This document shows positions 27,725-42,444 of a DNA stretch of 64,000 nt, one piece after another; position 1 is the stretch's first letter; each line of letters starts with the position of its first letter. The stretch covers positions 4,898,001 through 4,962,000 of the forward strand of contig NZ_JADQDK010000001.1 in NCBI RefSeq assembly GCF_019263705.2, given 5' to 3'. The position numbers and the translations under genes are program-made. The notes beneath the pieces are model-generated. The model was not told the origin of the DNA, made no database searches, and worked only from the letters and a program-made list of their open reading frames with translations. The DNA is from Pseudonocardia abyssalis (lineage in GTDB: Bacteria > Actinomycetota > Actinomycetes > Mycobacteriales > Pseudonocardiaceae).

Positions 27725-28741
27725 TCAGTCGCGCTCGGAGAGCGTGACCTCGACGCCGCCGACCAGGTCGGCGGACACGTTGTAGACGAACGCCGCGATC
27801 GTGACGGCGACGGCGAAGAGCAGGCTGTTGATCGCCCCGACGACGGCCGCGAACCCGAACACCCGGCCTGCGCTGATCAGCGGGGCACCGGTCTGGGCCT
27901 GGCCGGAGACGAGGTCGGCGTAGGTGCCGTTGAGGCGGTCCCAGACGCCGATGCCGTCGAGGACGCCGTACAGGACGCCCACTGCGACCAACCAGACGAA
28001 GAACAGCACGACGGCCAGCACGAGGGCCAGTTTGAGCGCCGACCACGGGTCGAGGCGGCGCAGCTGCAGCGCCGCCTGCCGCGGTGCACGGCTGCGGGCT
28101 GCGCGGACCGGTGACCTGGTGCCGTCCTCCCCGCGGGCCGGCTCGGGCTCCGGGGCGCGCAGGAAAGCCGTGGGGCCCTCGTCGAGCAGGCCCCCGGCCG
28201 GAGCCGCCTCGCGGGTGGCCTCGCGCGGGTCGGGGCCGCCCTGTCCGGGGATGCGGTGCCACGGGGGCGGGGTGGCGGCGTCGGGCCCCGGTCCGGGCAC
28301 CGGGCCCGGAGCGGGAACCGGGCCGCCGCCCGACGGCCGGAACACCTGCTGCGTCGGGGCGTCGGCGGCGGCCGTGACCGGTGCACTGCCGTTACCGTTC
28401 CCGTTGCTGCCGGCCGCGTCGGGCACGCGCATCTGCGTGGTCGGCGCATCCGGCGGCGCGACGGGCCCGTCGGCGACAGGCCCGTCGACGACGGGCACGT
28501 CGACGACCGTCTCGTCCTCGACGACCGGGACGGCGCCCTTGGTCAGCGGGACGGCGCCCGCGTCGGCCGGACGAGCACCCGGATCCGCGTCGACCGGACC
28601 ACCCGCGGGCACGGGAGCGCCGCCGGTGTCGTCCGGCGCGGTCGACTCGTCGGTGACCACCGTGGACCCGGTGTCCGGGTCGCGGTGGTCCGTGTCGTCG
28701 CGGTCCGGCTGCTCGTCCGGGGTGCTCGTCTTGTCGTTCAC
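27725..28741 (-). CDS. DUF3566 family membrane protein
   Basis: A 338-residue protein with a long disordered, proline/aspartate-rich N-terminal region (about 1-215) and a C-terminal membrane module (about 230-335). That module holds two helices, LKLALVLAVVLFFVWLVAVG and INSLLFAVAVTIAAFVYNV, and ends with DLVGGVEVTLSERD. This DUF3566 core directly downstream of gyrA is conserved in actinobacteria (Rv0007 in M. tuberculosis) and is linked to envelope or cell-division functions, not proven. The GTG start lies 40 bases after gyrA, so cotranscription is likely. Confidence 0.9.
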   Translation of the reverse strand: MNDKTSTPDEQPDRDDTDHRDPDTGSTVVTDESTAPDDTGGAPVPAGGPVDADPGARPADAGAVPLTKGAVPVVEDETVVDVPVVDGPVADGPVAPPDAPTTQMRVPDAAGSNGNGNGSAPVTAAADAPTQQVFRPSGGGPVPAPGPVPGPGPDAATPPPWHRIPGQGGPDPREATREAAPAGGLLDEGPTAFLRAPEPEPARGEDGTRSPVRAARSRAPRQAALQLRRLDPWSALKLALVLAVVLFFVWLVAVGVLYGVLDGIGVWDRLNGTYADLVSGQAQTGAPLISAGRVFGFAAVVGAINSLLFAVAVTIAAFVYNVSADLVGGVEVTLSERD

Positions 28742-28780
28742 GAGGTGGAGATCTCCTCGGTACTGGGGGGCGGTGCGGGG

Positions 28781-31288
<2,508 letters not shown>

Positions 31289-31314
31289 GTGAGTTCCTTC
31301 CGCGGTTCTCGGAC

Positions 31315-33396
<2,082 letters not shown>

Positions 33397-33556
33397 CTAC
33401 CGGGGCGGTCCGACAGAACGGCGGCTAGGACCCGCCCAGATGCCTCACAGAACGCCGAACAGTCGCCGGTTCGGGTCCGGCGGCACGGGCGGGGGGTGAG
33501 CGGCGCCTCCGGCGACGTCATGTCGCCCTGAGTGGCCACAGAAGCGTTCGGGCTGA

Positions 33557-34213
33557 TCAGCCGTACGTATCGCGCGGCCCGCGGCCCCGGACGGTGCGCG
33601 GGCCGTGTCGCCAGCTCGGACCGCTGGGACCGACCACGCGGATCCGCCGCACGATGTCCTTGCCGACGGCCCCGGCCAGGCGCACGAGCAGCTGGCGCTG
33701 CAGCGTCCGCAGCTGCGTGGCCCACGCCGTCGACTCCGCCTGCAGCACGAGCTCGCCGTCGCGCAGCGACACCGGTGTGCAGTGGTCGGCGATGTCGGCG
33801 CCGACGAGCTGCGGCCAGCGGCCCAGGACGGTGGCGTCGGTGAGCCGGGGCGACCATCCGCGGTCGAGCGAGACGCGGGAGGCGACGCGGCCGAGCAGCT
33901 GGGGGTCGCGGTCGTCGGGGCCGGGGCCCGACCACCGGCGCCGCCGCCCGCTGCGCCCGCTCGACCGCGTGCCGCGACGCTCCGTCGCGCGCTGGGCCGA
34001 CCTCTCCGCGGAGGCCTCCCGAGCGGCCCGCAGCGCCTCCCGCGCGATGTCCGATCCACGACCGGCGGTCGGTGGGCCGTCATCCCCAGGGGTGGGGACA
34101 AACCCCCCCGATCGGGTCGCGGCGGGCGGTTCACCGGACACGCTCGACGGTCGTTCCGGCCGGTCATCACCAGTACGGGCCGAGTTATCCACAGTATCCA
34201 CAACCTTGTCCAC
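33557..34213 (-). CDS. dciA: DUF721/DciA-family helicase-loading protein
   Basis: A 218-residue protein. The disordered basic N-terminal half contains REALRAAREASAERSAQRAT. The C-terminal DUF721 domain (about 110-215) contains LGRWPQLVGADIADHCTPVS and WATQLRTLQRQLLVRLAG. DciA loads or regulates the replicative helicase in bacteria without DnaC. It lies directly after recF, its usual place. The GTG start codon lies within a DnaA box, and the first ten codons encode a row of three such boxes. Confidence 0.9.
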   Translation of the reverse strand: MDKVVDTVDNSARTGDDRPERPSSVSGEPPAATRSGGFVPTPGDDGPPTAGRGSDIAREALRAAREASAERSAQRATERRGTRSSGRSGRRRRWSGPGPDDRDPQLLGRVASRVSLDRGWSPRLTDATVLGRWPQLVGADIADHCTPVSLRDGELVLQAESTAWATQLRTLQRQLLVRLAGAVGKDIVRRIRVVGPSGPSWRHGPRTVRGRGPRDTYG

Positions 34214-34214
34214 A
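34185..34214. promoter_or_regulatory. row of three DnaA boxes over the dciA start
   Basis: TTATCCACA (34185-34193, the exact E. coli consensus), GTATCCACA (34194-34202) and TTGTCCACA (34206-34214) stand in the same orientation within 30 bases. They cover the dciA start codon and first codons. Actinobacterial boxes are TTGTCCACA-like, so at least two of the three should bind DnaA well. Confidence 0.7.
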
Positions 34215-34231
34215 GCCGGTCGGGTTCACGG

Positions 34232-35362
34232 TCACGCTCCTGACGAGCCGGTTCGCGTCCCGGCGGTGACTTCCCCGCCGCCCACCGCGAGGCGCGCGCC
34301 GTCGAGGCCGTCCGGGACGTCCTCGGCCACCGCGGCGGTGACGAGCACCTGTTCGGCGCGCCGGGCGACGTCGGCGAGCGCCCGGCGGCGCCGCGCGTCG
34401 AGCTCGGCGAACACGTCGTCGAGGATGAGGACGGGTTCGACGTCGTCGGCGCAGAGCAGGCGGTAGGACCCCAGGCGCAGGGCGAGCGCGAGCGCCCAGG
34501 ACTCGCCGTGGCTGGCGTAGCCCTTCGCGGGTCCGGGGCCGAGCAAAAGGTCGAGGTCGTCGCGGTGCGGGCCGACCAGGCACACCCCCCGCTCCACCTC
34601 CTGGCGGCGCACGCGGGCCAGCTCGTCGAGCAGGAGGGGTTCCAGATCGGCCGGGGAGGACGGCAGCCCGCCCGGCACGCTGGATCGGTAGCGCAGCGCG
34701 ATCGGGTCCGACGTGGGCGCGACCTCCGCGAACGCCTCGACGGTGTACGGCGCGATCCCGGCGACCAGGTCGAGGCGCCCCGCCAGCAGTGCCGCGCCGG
34801 TGCGCGCGAGGTGGCCGTCCCACACGTCGAGGGTGGAGAGGTCGGCCCGGCCGTTGCGCGCGGTCTTGAGCAGGGCCGAACGCTGCTTGAGAACACGGTC
34901 GTAGTCGGAGCGGACCGACGCGTAGCGCGGGTAGCGGATCGTCAGGAGCTCGTCGAGGAACCGGCGGCGCTCCCCCGGGTCGCCCCGCACCAGCGCGAGG
35001 TCCTCCGGCGCGAACAGCACGGTGCGCAGGATCCCGAGGACGTCGCGCGGTCGCGCCACCGGCGCCCGGTTCACCCGGGCCCGGTTGGCGCGACCGGCGG
35101 TGATCTCCAGCTCGACGTGCAGTTCGCGTCCGAGGTGCACCACCGACCCGCGCACGATCGCCCGGTCGGCGCCGCGCCGGATCAGCGGGGCGTCGGAGGC
35201 CACCCGGTGCGAGCCGAGGGTCGCGAGGTAGCCGACGGCCTCGACGAGGTTGGTCTTCCCGACGCCGTTCGGCCCGACCAGCACCGTGACACCCGGTTCG
35301 AGGTCGAGCTCGGCCGACTCCCAGGAGCGGAAGTCGGTGACGGCGAGGCGGCGCAGGTGCAT
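34232..35362 (-). CDS. recF: DNA replication and repair protein RecF
   Basis: A 376-residue SMC-like ATPase that helps RecA load at gaps and stalled forks. Visible are the start [13 protein letters not shown], Walker [21 protein letters not shown], the signature region [14 protein letters not shown] with [15 protein letters not shown], and Walker [16 protein letters not shown]. It starts 11 bases after the gnd-like gene, so it is part of the dnaN-gnd-recF-dciA run. Confidence 0.97.
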   Translation of the reverse strand: MHLRRLAVTDFRSWESAELDLEPGVTVLVGPNGVGKTNLVEAVGYLATLGSHRVASDAPLIRRGADRAIVRGSVVHLGRELHVELEITAGRANRARVNRAPVARPRDVLGILRTVLFAPEDLALVRGDPGERRRFLDELLTIRYPRYASVRSDYDRVLKQRSALLKTARNGRADLSTLDVWDGHLARTGAALLAGRLDLVAGIAPYTVEAFAEVAPTSDPIALRYRSSVPGGLPSSPADLEPLLLDELARVRRQEVERGVCLVGPHRDDLDLLLGPGPAKGYASHGESWALALALRLGSYRLLCADDVEPVLILDDVFAELDARRRRALADVARRAEQVLVTAAVAEDVPDGLDGARLAVGGGEVTAGTRTGSSGA

Positions 35363-35373
35363 CCAGGCTGGGT

Positions 35374-36318
35374 CTAGCTCTGGGTGGAACCGGTGCCCGA
35401 GCTGGGGCCGGCGTGGTCGCCGGGGGCTCCGGCCGGGCCGGCCGCGCGCACGGCGTGCCCGCCGAACTGCTGGCGCAGCGCCGCGACGGCCCGCATCGCG
35501 GGCGAGGAGTCCTGCCGCGAGGCGAACCGGGCGAACAGCGCCGCAGAGATGACGGGGAGCGGCACGGCGTGGGTGATGGCCTCCTCGATCGTCCAGCGAC
35601 CCTCGCCGGAGTCGTCGACGTAGTCGTCGAGCTTGCTCAGCGACGCGTCGTCCTTGAGCGCCAGGACGAGCAGGTCGAGCAGCCAGGAGCGGACGACCGT
35701 GCCGCGCGACCAGGCCTGCAGCACCGCGGGCACGTCGGTGACGAGGTCGACGGCGGAGAGCAGCTCGAAGCCCTCCGCGTAGGCCTGCATCAGGCCGTAC
35801 TCGATGCCGTTGTGGACCATCTTCGAGAAGTGCCCGGCGCCGACCGGACCGGCGTGCGCGAAACCCTCCTCGCGCGGTCCCTCGGGGCGCAGCGCGTCGA
35901 AGATCGGCATGGCCAGAGCGACGTGCTCGGGCGTGCCGCCGGCCATCAGGCCGTAGCCGTTGTCCTTGCCCCAGATGCCGCCGGAGACGCCGCAGTCGAG
36001 GTAGCCGATCCCCTTCGCGTCGAGCAGCGCGGCGTTGGGGGCGTCGTCGGTGTAGCGGGAGTTGCCGCCGTCGATGACGAGGTCGCCGGGCTCCAGCACG
36101 CCGGCCAGCGCCTGGACGGTGCTCCGCGTCGCGTCGCCGGAGGGCACCATCACCCAGACGACGCGCGGGGCCGTCAGCGCCGCGGCGAGGGATACCAGCG
36201 AGTCGACGTCGGTGACCTCGGGGCGCGGGTCGTACCCGACGACCTCGTGGCCGGCGGCGCGCAGGCGATCGCGCATGTTGCCGCCCATCTTGCCCAGACC
36301 GATGAGTCCGAGTTGCAC
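35374..36318 (-). CDS. gnd: 6-phosphogluconate dehydrogenase (decarboxylating), short form
   Basis: A 314-residue NAD(P)-dependent dehydrogenase that converts 6-phosphogluconate to ribulose 5-phosphate. The nucleotide motif [25 protein letters not shown], the GVSGGIWG substrate loop and the catalytic lysine region [14 protein letters not shown] are all present. The length near 310 residues is that of the short (GnnD/YqeC-like) group, often NAD-linked. Its position between dnaN and recF is conserved in actinobacteria. The last 25 residues are a disordered tail. GTG start. Confidence 0.92.
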   Translation of the reverse strand: MQLGLIGLGKMGGNMRDRLRAAGHEVVGYDPRPEVTDVDSLVSLAAALTAPRVVWVMVPSGDATRSTVQALAGVLEPGDLVIDGGNSRYTDDAPNAALLDAKGIGYLDCGVSGGIWGKDNGYGLMAGGTPEHVALAMPIFDALRPEGPREEGFAHAGPVGAGHFSKMVHNGIEYGLMQAYAEGFELLSAVDLVTDVPAVLQAWSRGTVVRSWLLDLLVLALKDDASLSKLDDYVDDSGEGRWTIEEAITHAVPLPVISAALFARFASRQDSSPAMRAVAALRQQFGGHAVRAAGPAGAPGDHAGPSSGTGSTQS

Positions 36319-36365
36319 GGTGTCGCTCTCCTGGTTTCTCGGGGTGACGCCGTGCGGGACCGGAC

Positions 36366-37538
36366 TCAGCCGGGCAGGCGGACGGGCATCAGCAGGTGCA
36401 GGTATCCGGGGACGGCGTCGGCGGTGGCGCCCGCACCATCATCGCCGGTGCCGGTGGGCGGCGCGGGAACGGGGCGCACGAGCGCGGGCCGGTTCGGCGT
36501 CGTGAACGTCAGCTGGGCGCGGTCGGTGTGCAGCGCGCCGAGGGAGTCGAGCAGGTAGGTCGGGTTGAACGCGATCGTCAACGGGGAGCCGTCGAGCTCG
36601 CAGGGGAGCTCCTCCTCCGCGCTGCCGACGTCGTCGCCGCCCGCGGCCAGGCGCAGGCCGTCCTCGCCGAACTCCATGCGGACCTGCGCGACCCGGTCGG
36701 TGACCAGCGCGACGCGCTTGATCGCCTCGACCAGCCCCGCCACCTCGACGGTCGCGGCGCTCGTGTGCTCGGCCGGGATCAGCTGGCGGAAGCGTGGGAA
36801 CTCCGCGTCGAGCAGCCGTGTGGTGGCGCGCCGGCCGGCGCCGGTGATGCCGAGCATCCCGTCGCCTGCGGACAGCGAGATCTCGACGCGTCCCGCACCG
36901 GCGAGGGACTTCGCGACGTCGGAGAGCGTCTTGGCCGGGATCAGCACGGCGACGGAACCGGAAGCCAGGTCCTCGCCCGGCTCCCAGTCGAGCTCCCGGA
37001 CGGCGAGCCGGAAGCGGTCGGTGGCGGCGAGCGTCAGCCGGCTGCCCTCGATCTCGAGCCGGATGCCGGTGAGCATCGGGAGCGTGTCGTCGCGGCCTGC
37101 GGCCACGGCCACCTGGGCGACGGCCTCGGCGAGGTCGGTGCCCGCGACGGTTCCGGCGTGCTGGGGCATCGCGGGCAGCTGTGGGTAGTCCTCGACCGGC
37201 ATCGTCGGGAGGCTGAACCGGCTGTTGCCGCAGTTGATCGTGGCGCGTGACCCGTCGACGACGAGGTCGACCGGCTTCGACGGCAGCGCCCGCGTGATGT
37301 CGGCCAGCAGGCGCCCCGACACGAGCACGCGGCCCGGGTCGCCGATCGTGGCGTCCAGCTCGACCCGCGCCGAGGTCTCGTAGTCGAAACCCGAGACCGT
37401 GAGCCGGTCGCCGTCCTCGCCACTGCTCGCCTCGACCAGCACCCCACCGAGCACGGGAACGGGCGGCCGCGCCGGGAGGCTGCGCGCCACCCACGCGGCG
37501 GCGTCGGCCAGGACGTCGCGTTCGACCCGGAACTTCAT
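36366..37538 (-). CDS. dnaN: DNA polymerase III beta sliding clamp
   Basis: A 390-residue clamp that encircles DNA and tethers polymerase. Three repeats of the clamp fold can be followed, starting with [20 protein letters not shown] and including [19 protein letters not shown] and the ending [13 protein letters not shown]. The ATG at 37538 gives the family start; longer open frame upstream enters oriC. It is 750 bases from dnaA with oriC in between. Confidence 0.97.
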   Translation of the reverse strand: MKFRVERDVLADAAAWVARSLPARPPVPVLGGVLVEASSGEDGDRLTVSGFDYETSARVELDATIGDPGRVLVSGRLLADITRALPSKPVDLVVDGSRATINCGNSRFSLPTMPVEDYPQLPAMPQHAGTVAGTDLAEAVAQVAVAAGRDDTLPMLTGIRLEIEGSRLTLAATDRFRLAVRELDWEPGEDLASGSVAVLIPAKTLSDVAKSLAGAGRVEISLSAGDGMLGITGAGRRATTRLLDAEFPRFRQLIPAEHTSAATVEVAGLVEAIKRVALVTDRVAQVRMEFGEDGLRLAAGGDDVGSAEEELPCELDGSPLTIAFNPTYLLDSLGALHTDRAQLTFTTPNRPALVRPVPAPPTGTGDDGAGATADAVPGYLHLLMPVRLPG

Positions 37539-37639
37539 GGCGGGGACCTCTCGCGGCAGGGAAGGACTCACCGGTCGGTTGGGGAGCCGGGAGGACCACC
37601 ACCGTAGAGCCTTCCGGCGGCGGGTGTCATCCCGCCCGA

Positions 37640-37935
37640 TCGGCGCCCGACCGGAGCTCCGTCCACACGCTTGTTCTTCTTGTAGTTCATGAAGAAGAGA
37701 GATCCAGCAGTAGTACTCACACCTGTGAGTTGTGTGGATGGAGCGCATCTCCGCAGGTCGCAGGGTGTGGCGTCCTGTGGAGCCCGTCGTGGGTCGGCCG
37801 GGGGACGGTTCGGTCGACCGGTGGATGGACGCGGGGCCCACAGGGTTGTCCCCCGGATGAACACCGGTTGTCCACCGATTCACGGGCATCCGTCCACCGG
37901 TCTGCGCACGACAATCCACAGAGTTGTCCCCAGAT
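37640..37935. other. oriC: chromosomal origin of replication (oriC)
   Basis: This is the non-coding region between dnaN and dnaA. DnaA-box-like nonamers include CCGTCCACA (37659), TTGTCCCCC (37846), TTGTCCACC (37868), CAATCCACA (37912) and TTGTCCCCA (37924), with TGTGGATGG (37733) on the other strand. A stretch of lower GC around 37670-37735, containing TTCTTC and GAAGAA as inverted arms, is the best candidate for the unwinding element. The gene order and the switch of strand at dnaA/rpmH agree. No gene is seen in 37539-38288. Confidence 0.88.
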
Positions 37936-38288
37936 GTGGGTGAAAGTGCGCTCGCACGGGGACGCACGGCGACGGGTTCGTCGCGCTCGGCGTGGCCGTT
38001 CGACGGCGGGGAACTCACAGAGTTCCCGCGCGACACACCGGGATCAACGCTGCGTCACCATGCGGGTCACTATCCGTTCGTGACCGACACACCGTCCGGC
38101 GCCGAGCGCGACCGTCTCGACGGCGAACGGTCCGTCCCCGGCGGCGAGTCGCCGGCCCGGACCGGGGCGCGTGTCGTCGACGCGGGGACCCGGGACGACC
38201 GGAGGTGAGCGGCGCGATACGCGTCGGAAGGTCACCGGGACCGCCGTCCCGCACATCTCGCGACGATCACGACCGCGCGGAGGGACTT

Positions 38289-39962
38289 TCAGTGACGCGC
38301 GCGCTGCTTGATCCGGGCCGTCAGTTCCTGGACCTGTTCGAAGGTCTTGCGGCGCTGAGCGATCTCGTTGCGGATCTTCTTGTCGGCGTGCATGACCGTG
38401 GTGTGGTCGCGTCCGCCGAAGGTCTGCCCGATGCGCGGCAGCGACAGGTCGGTGAGCTCGCGGCACAGGTACATGGCGATCTGACGGCTCTGCGCGAGCG
38501 CCTTCGTCTTCCCCGGCCCGCACAGCTCGTCCATCGTGACGCCGAAGAACTCCGCCGTGACGCCCATGATCGTGGACGCGGTGATCTCCGAGGCGCCGGA
38601 GTCGGGGATGAGGTCGCGCAGCACGATCTCGGCGAGCTGGGTGTCGACGGGCTGGCGGTTCAGCGACGCGAACGCCGTGACCCGGATCAGCGCGCCCTCG
38701 AGCTCGCGGATGTTGCGCTCGATGCGCTCGGCGATGAAGGAGAGGACGTCGTCGGGGACCGCGAGCCGGTCCTGCGCGGCCTTCTTCCGCAGGATCGCGA
38801 TGCGCGTCTCCAGCTCGGGCGGCTGGATGTCGGTGATGAGGCCCCACTCGAACCGCGTGCGCATCCGGTCCTCGAGGGTCTCCAGGCGCTTCGGCGGCCG
38901 GTCGGAGGAGACGACGATCTGCTTGTTCGCGTTGTGGAGGGTGTTGAAGGTGTGGAAAAACTCCTCCTGGGTCCCCTCCTTGCCCTCGAGGAACTGGATG
39001 TCGTCGACCAGCAGCACGTCGACGTCGCGGTAGCGGCGCTGGAACGCCACCTTGCGGTCGTCGCGCAGGGAGTTGATGAAGTCGTTCGTGAACTCCTCGG
39101 TGCTGACGTACCGCACGCGCATGCCGGGGAACAGCCGCTGCGCGTAGTGCCCGACGGCGTGCAGCAGGTGGGTCTTGCCCAGCCCGGAGTCGCCCCAGAT
39201 GAACAGCGGGTTGTAGGCCCGCGCGGGCTGCTCGGCGACGGCGACGGCCGCGGCGTGGCTGAAGCGGTTGGAGGCACCGATCACGAAGGTGTCGAAGATG
39301 TACTTCTCGTTGAGGCGCGACTGGGAGCGCGGCGCCGCGGCCGGCTCGCTCGCGTGCGGCGCCGAGTAGGTGGGCCAGACCTCCGCGCGGCCCTCGCCGA
39401 TGCGGCCGTCCGGCATGCGCCCGTCGGTGGTGCGGCCGTCGGGCTGCCCCGGCCCACCGCCGCGGGGCGGCGGGTCGACGGCGAGCGGCGGGCCCGGTCG
39501 GCGGTCGGGGGAGTCACCGTTGGTGTGCGTGTCGGCGGTGTCGTAGCCCGGCGCGCGGACGGGCAGCGGACCGGTGCCGTCGACGTCGCCCCGGCCCATC
39601 GGGTCGCGTTCCGCGGGACGGTGGTCGTGGGACTGCTGCCCCGGCGGATCGGGCACCTCGGTGCCGCCGGACGCCGCGGAGGCGTCGACGACGACGGCGA
39701 GGTTGACGGTGACGCCGAGATGACGGCCGAGCGCATCGCTGATCGGCTGGCGCAGGACGCGCTCGATGGCGTTCTTCGCGAACTCGCTCGGCGCGGCCAG
39801 CAGAGCGGTGCCGTCGATGAGACCCAGCGGACGGGTCAGGCGGAGGAAGGCGCGCTGCTGTGAGGACAGCGCCTGCAGGGAGTTGGGCCCGCCCGCGGCG
39901 CCGGAGAGATCGGCGATGACGCGGTTCCAGACCTGTCCGAGGTCGCCCGGCTGATCAGCCAC
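38289..39962 (-). CDS. dnaA: chromosomal replication initiator protein DnaA
   Basis: A 557-residue initiator. Domain I (about 1-85) is followed by an unusually long, proline/aspartate-rich linker (about 90-215). Next come the AAA+ domain with [20 protein letters not shown] and [13 protein letters not shown], then the DNA-binding domain with the DnaA signature [15 protein letters not shown]. The GTG at 39962 is chosen because AAGGAGG precedes it by five bases. The linker is longer than in E. coli, as is usual in actinomycetes. It is divergent from rpmH. Confidence 0.97.
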   Translation of the reverse strand: MADQPGDLGQVWNRVIADLSGAAGGPNSLQALSSQQRAFLRLTRPLGLIDGTALLAAPSEFAKNAIERVLRQPISDALGRHLGVTVNLAVVVDASAASGGTEVPDPPGQQSHDHRPAERDPMGRGDVDGTGPLPVRAPGYDTADTHTNGDSPDRRPGPPLAVDPPPRGGGPGQPDGRTTDGRMPDGRIGEGRAEVWPTYSAPHASEPAAAPRSQSRLNEKYIFDTFVIGASNRFSHAAAVAVAEQPARAYNPLFIWGDSGLGKTHLLHAVGHYAQRLFPGMRVRYVSTEEFTNDFINSLRDDRKVAFQRRYRDVDVLLVDDIQFLEGKEGTQEEFFHTFNTLHNANKQIVVSSDRPPKRLETLEDRMRTRFEWGLITDIQPPELETRIAILRKKAAQDRLAVPDDVLSFIAERIERNIRELEGALIRVTAFASLNRQPVDTQLAEIVLRDLIPDSGASEITASTIMGVTAEFFGVTMDELCGPGKTKALAQSRQIAMYLCRELTDLSLPRIGQTFGGRDHTTVMHADKKIRNEIAQRRKTFEQVQELTARIKQRARH

Positions 39963-40024
39963 GCCGACCTCCTTCGCTTCGATCCAGTGGCCACCGCGGG
40001 CCGGCCGGGGAACCATCCCCAGAC

Positions 40025-40033
40025 TTGTCCACA
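40025..40033. promoter_or_regulatory. DnaA box in the dnaA-rpmH intergenic region
   Basis: TTGTCCACA is the exact actinobacterial DnaA box, 63 bases upstream of the dnaA start, followed by CCTGTGTG. It fits autoregulation of dnaA. The 418-base gap 39963-40380 must hold the divergent dnaA and rpmH promoters; no gene is visible in it. Confidence 0.65.
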
Positions 40034-40380
40034 CCTGTGTGCAGGACCGTACGCGGGCCGGCGGGAAGGAGATCCCGCGGGCCCGTGCTGTCCTGCTGTG
40101 GTGCGACCGATCCCCCCGGATCGACACTGTGAGGGGGCAAGGTAACAACACCGACCGCCACCCACAAGCCGCTCCCCCGCGCGACCGGCGGGCCCGGTGG
40201 CGGGGTGGTTTGACCCTCATCGAGCGGGCTGCGTACCCTGGTCCCAGGAGTGCCGCAGGTTGGGCACCGCATGTACCAGTACGTCAAGCAGTCACACCGT
40301 TCCGAGACAACAGCGGACGGCGGACGCGTCGCCGGAGTCCGCGGCGTCGGTCCCCGCGCCGTCGAGCAGGAGAGCCGACC

Positions 40381-40524
40381 GTGAGCAAGGGCAAGCGCAC
40401 CTTCCAGCCGAACAACCGCCGCCGTTCGCGTACGCACGGTTTCCGGCTGCGCATGCGTACCCGGGCCGGCCGCGCGATCCTCGCCGCCCGCCGCGGCAAG
40501 GGCCGCGACAAGATCTCGGCCTGA
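40381..40524 (+). CDS. rpmH: 50S ribosomal protein L34
   Basis: A 47-residue, highly basic protein of the large subunit. [20 protein letters not shown] followed by [21 protein letters not shown] is the L34 sequence. GTG start with a purine-rich GGAGAGCC upstream. First gene of the rpmH-rnpA-yidD-yidC-jag-rsmG-parAB run. Confidence 0.98.
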   Translation: MSKGKRTFQPNNRRRSRTHGFRLRMRTRAGRAILAARRGKGRDKISA

Positions 40525-40537
40525 TCCGGCCCCGCCG

Positions 40538-40903
40538 GTGCTGCCGGCCGCTTCCCGACTGACCAGGGGCGACGAGTTCGCCTCGGTCATCCGTCGGGGT
40601 CGGCGCAGCGGCAGGCCCCGGATGGTCGTTCATCTGCAGATCATGGGAGACACCGACGCCGCGCCGCGCGCCGGTCTCGTCGTGAGCCGTGCCGTGGGAG
40701 GTGCCGTCGTGCGCCACCGCGTGTCCCGGCGTCTGCGCCATCTCCTCGCACCCCGGCTGGCCTCGCTGCCCGCCGGGGCCTGTGTCGTGGTGCGGGCCCT
40801 GCCCCCGGCGGGCACGGCGACGTCGGCCGAGCTCGGCGTCGACCTCGACGCGGGCCTGCGCGGCGCGCTCCGCAAGCTCCCCTCCCCCGGGGCACGACGG
40901 TGA
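40538..40903 (+). CDS. rnpA: ribonuclease P protein component
   Basis: A 121-residue basic protein that binds the catalytic RNA of RNase P. It has [19 protein letters not shown] and the RNR-type motif [14 protein letters not shown]. The GTG start lies 13 bases after rpmH and the stop overlaps the GTG of yidD, so translation is coupled. Confidence 0.95.
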   Translation: MLPAASRLTRGDEFASVIRRGRRSGRPRMVVHLQIMGDTDAAPRAGLVVSRAVGGAVVRHRVSRRLRHLLAPRLASLPAGACVVVRALPPAGTATSAELGVDLDAGLRGALRKLPSPGARR

Positions 40904-41160
40904 CCGCCTCGCGCGCGGCCCGCCCCCTGATCGCCCTGCTCCGCGGCTACCAGACCTACGTCTCCCCCGCGTTCCCTCCCGTGTGCCGGTTCCACCCCAC
41001 CTGCAGCAGCTATGCCGTCGAGGCGCTGCAGGTGCACGGGGCCCTGCGCGGTTCCTGGCTCACGCTCCGGCGCCTGCTCAAGTGCGCGCCGTGGCACCCT
41101 GGCGGTATCGACCTGGTTCCGGCCCGACCGAACCACCACGAGGAGCAAGCGCCGTGCTGA
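40900..41160 (+). CDS. yidD: membrane protein insertion efficiency factor YidD
   Basis: An 86-residue protein with the invariant [22 protein letters not shown] and [13 protein letters not shown] motifs of YidD. It lies at the inner membrane through an amphipathic N-terminal helix and assists YidC. Overlaps rnpA at its start and yidC at its end. Confidence 0.96.
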   Translation: MTASRAARPLIALLRGYQTYVSPAFPPVCRFHPTCSSYAVEALQVHGALRGSWLTLRRLLKCAPWHPGGIDLVPARPNHHEEQAPC

Positions 41161-42347
41161 ACTTCATCTACTACCCGGTCTCCTTCATCCTGTGGGCCTG
41201 GCACAAGGTGTTCGGTGCCGTCCTCGGTGCCGACAACGGGATCGCCTGGGCACTGTCGGTCGTCTTCCTCGTCTTCACCCTGCGCGCGATCCTCTACAAG
41301 CCGTTCGTCAGCCAGGTGCGCTCGATGCGCAAGATGCAGGAGTTCCAGCCGGAGATAGCGAAGCTCCGCAAGAAGTACGGCAACGACCGGCAGAAGCAGG
41401 CCGAGGAGATGCAGAAGCTCCAGAAGGAGCACGGCGTCAACCCGGTCGCCGGCTGCCTCCCGGTGCTCGTGCAGGTGCCGGTGTTCATCGGCCTGTTCCA
41501 GGTGCTGCGCAACTTCACCCCGCTCAACGGCGACGGGTCGCCGCGCACCGAGAACTACTTCTTCGGGCAGGAGGAGGTCAGCTCGTTCATCCGGGCCGAC
41601 TTCCTCGGCGCCAAGCTCGGTGCGATCGTGGTGAACGGTCCCGAGGCGATGCTGGCCGAGGGCACGTCGATGACGTCGATGCTCATCGTGATGATCCCTC
41701 TGATGATCGTGGCCGGCGTGTTCACCCACATCACGGCGCGGCACTCGGTGGCGCGCCAGACCGCGGCGCAGGGCGACAACCCGCAGACCGCGATCATGAA
41801 CAAGCTGATGCTCTACGTCTTCCCCATCGGCGTCGTCGTCGGAGCGCCGTTCCTGCCGCTCGCGGTCCTGCTCTACTGGGTGTCGAACAACCTGTGGACG
41901 CTGGGCCAGCAGTACGTCGTCTACAAGCGGATCGACGTCGAGGAGACGGCGAAGCGCGAGAAGGCCGTCGTCGACCGGCAGACCCGCGCCCCCAAGCCCG
42001 GTCAGAAGCCGGTGCGTCCGGAGACCGCCGCGGTCGAGGCGCCCGAGAAGATCCCCGGGGCCAAGCCTGTCCTGCGCAAGACGCCGGCCGCCTCGAAGAC
42101 GACGTCGGGCAACGGCACCTCCGCGACGTCGACCAACGGCAGCGCCTCGAACGGCAGCGCCAACGGGAGTGCCAACGGGAGTGCCTCCAACGGCACCCCC
42201 GCGGCCGACAGCGCGACCAGCGGAGCCGCCAACGGCAGCGCCCCGACCGGTGGCGCCGGTGGCGGAGCCACCTCGGCAGGCGCCGCCGCACGTCGGGCCG
42301 GCGGGGGTTCGCGCCCGCCGGCGCGCCGCAAGGGCAAGCGCCGCTGA
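41154..42347 (+). CDS. yidC: membrane protein insertase YidC
   Basis: A 397-residue insertase for membrane proteins, with five membrane helices (about 8-300). The core helix region follows KMQEFQPEIAKLRKKYGNDR and includes GCLPVLVQVPVFIGLFQVL. The cytoplasmic tail (about 270-397) is low-complexity, with repeated NGS units (for example NGSASNGSANGSANGSASNG) and a basic end ARRKGKRR that could bind ribosomes. The GTG at 41154 follows GAGGAGC and overlaps yidD by seven bases. Confidence 0.96.
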   Translation: MLNFIYYPVSFILWAWHKVFGAVLGADNGIAWALSVVFLVFTLRAILYKPFVSQVRSMRKMQEFQPEIAKLRKKYGNDRQKQAEEMQKLQKEHGVNPVAGCLPVLVQVPVFIGLFQVLRNFTPLNGDGSPRTENYFFGQEEVSSFIRADFLGAKLGAIVVNGPEAMLAEGTSMTSMLIVMIPLMIVAGVFTHITARHSVARQTAAQGDNPQTAIMNKLMLYVFPIGVVVGAPFLPLAVLLYWVSNNLWTLGQQYVVYKRIDVEETAKREKAVVDRQTRAPKPGQKPVRPETAAVEAPEKIPGAKPVLRKTPAASKTTSGNGTSATSTNGSASNGSANGSANGSASNGTPAADSATSGAANGSAPTGGAGGGATSAGAAARRAGGGSRPPARRKGKRR

Positions 42348-42444
42348 CCCACGAACCACCTGCGGCCGCCCGCGTCGGCGGTCGCTGCGGTGACGTCCGG
42401 GACCGTCCGGACGCCACCGGCCCATCTCGGAGAGGAGACGCATC

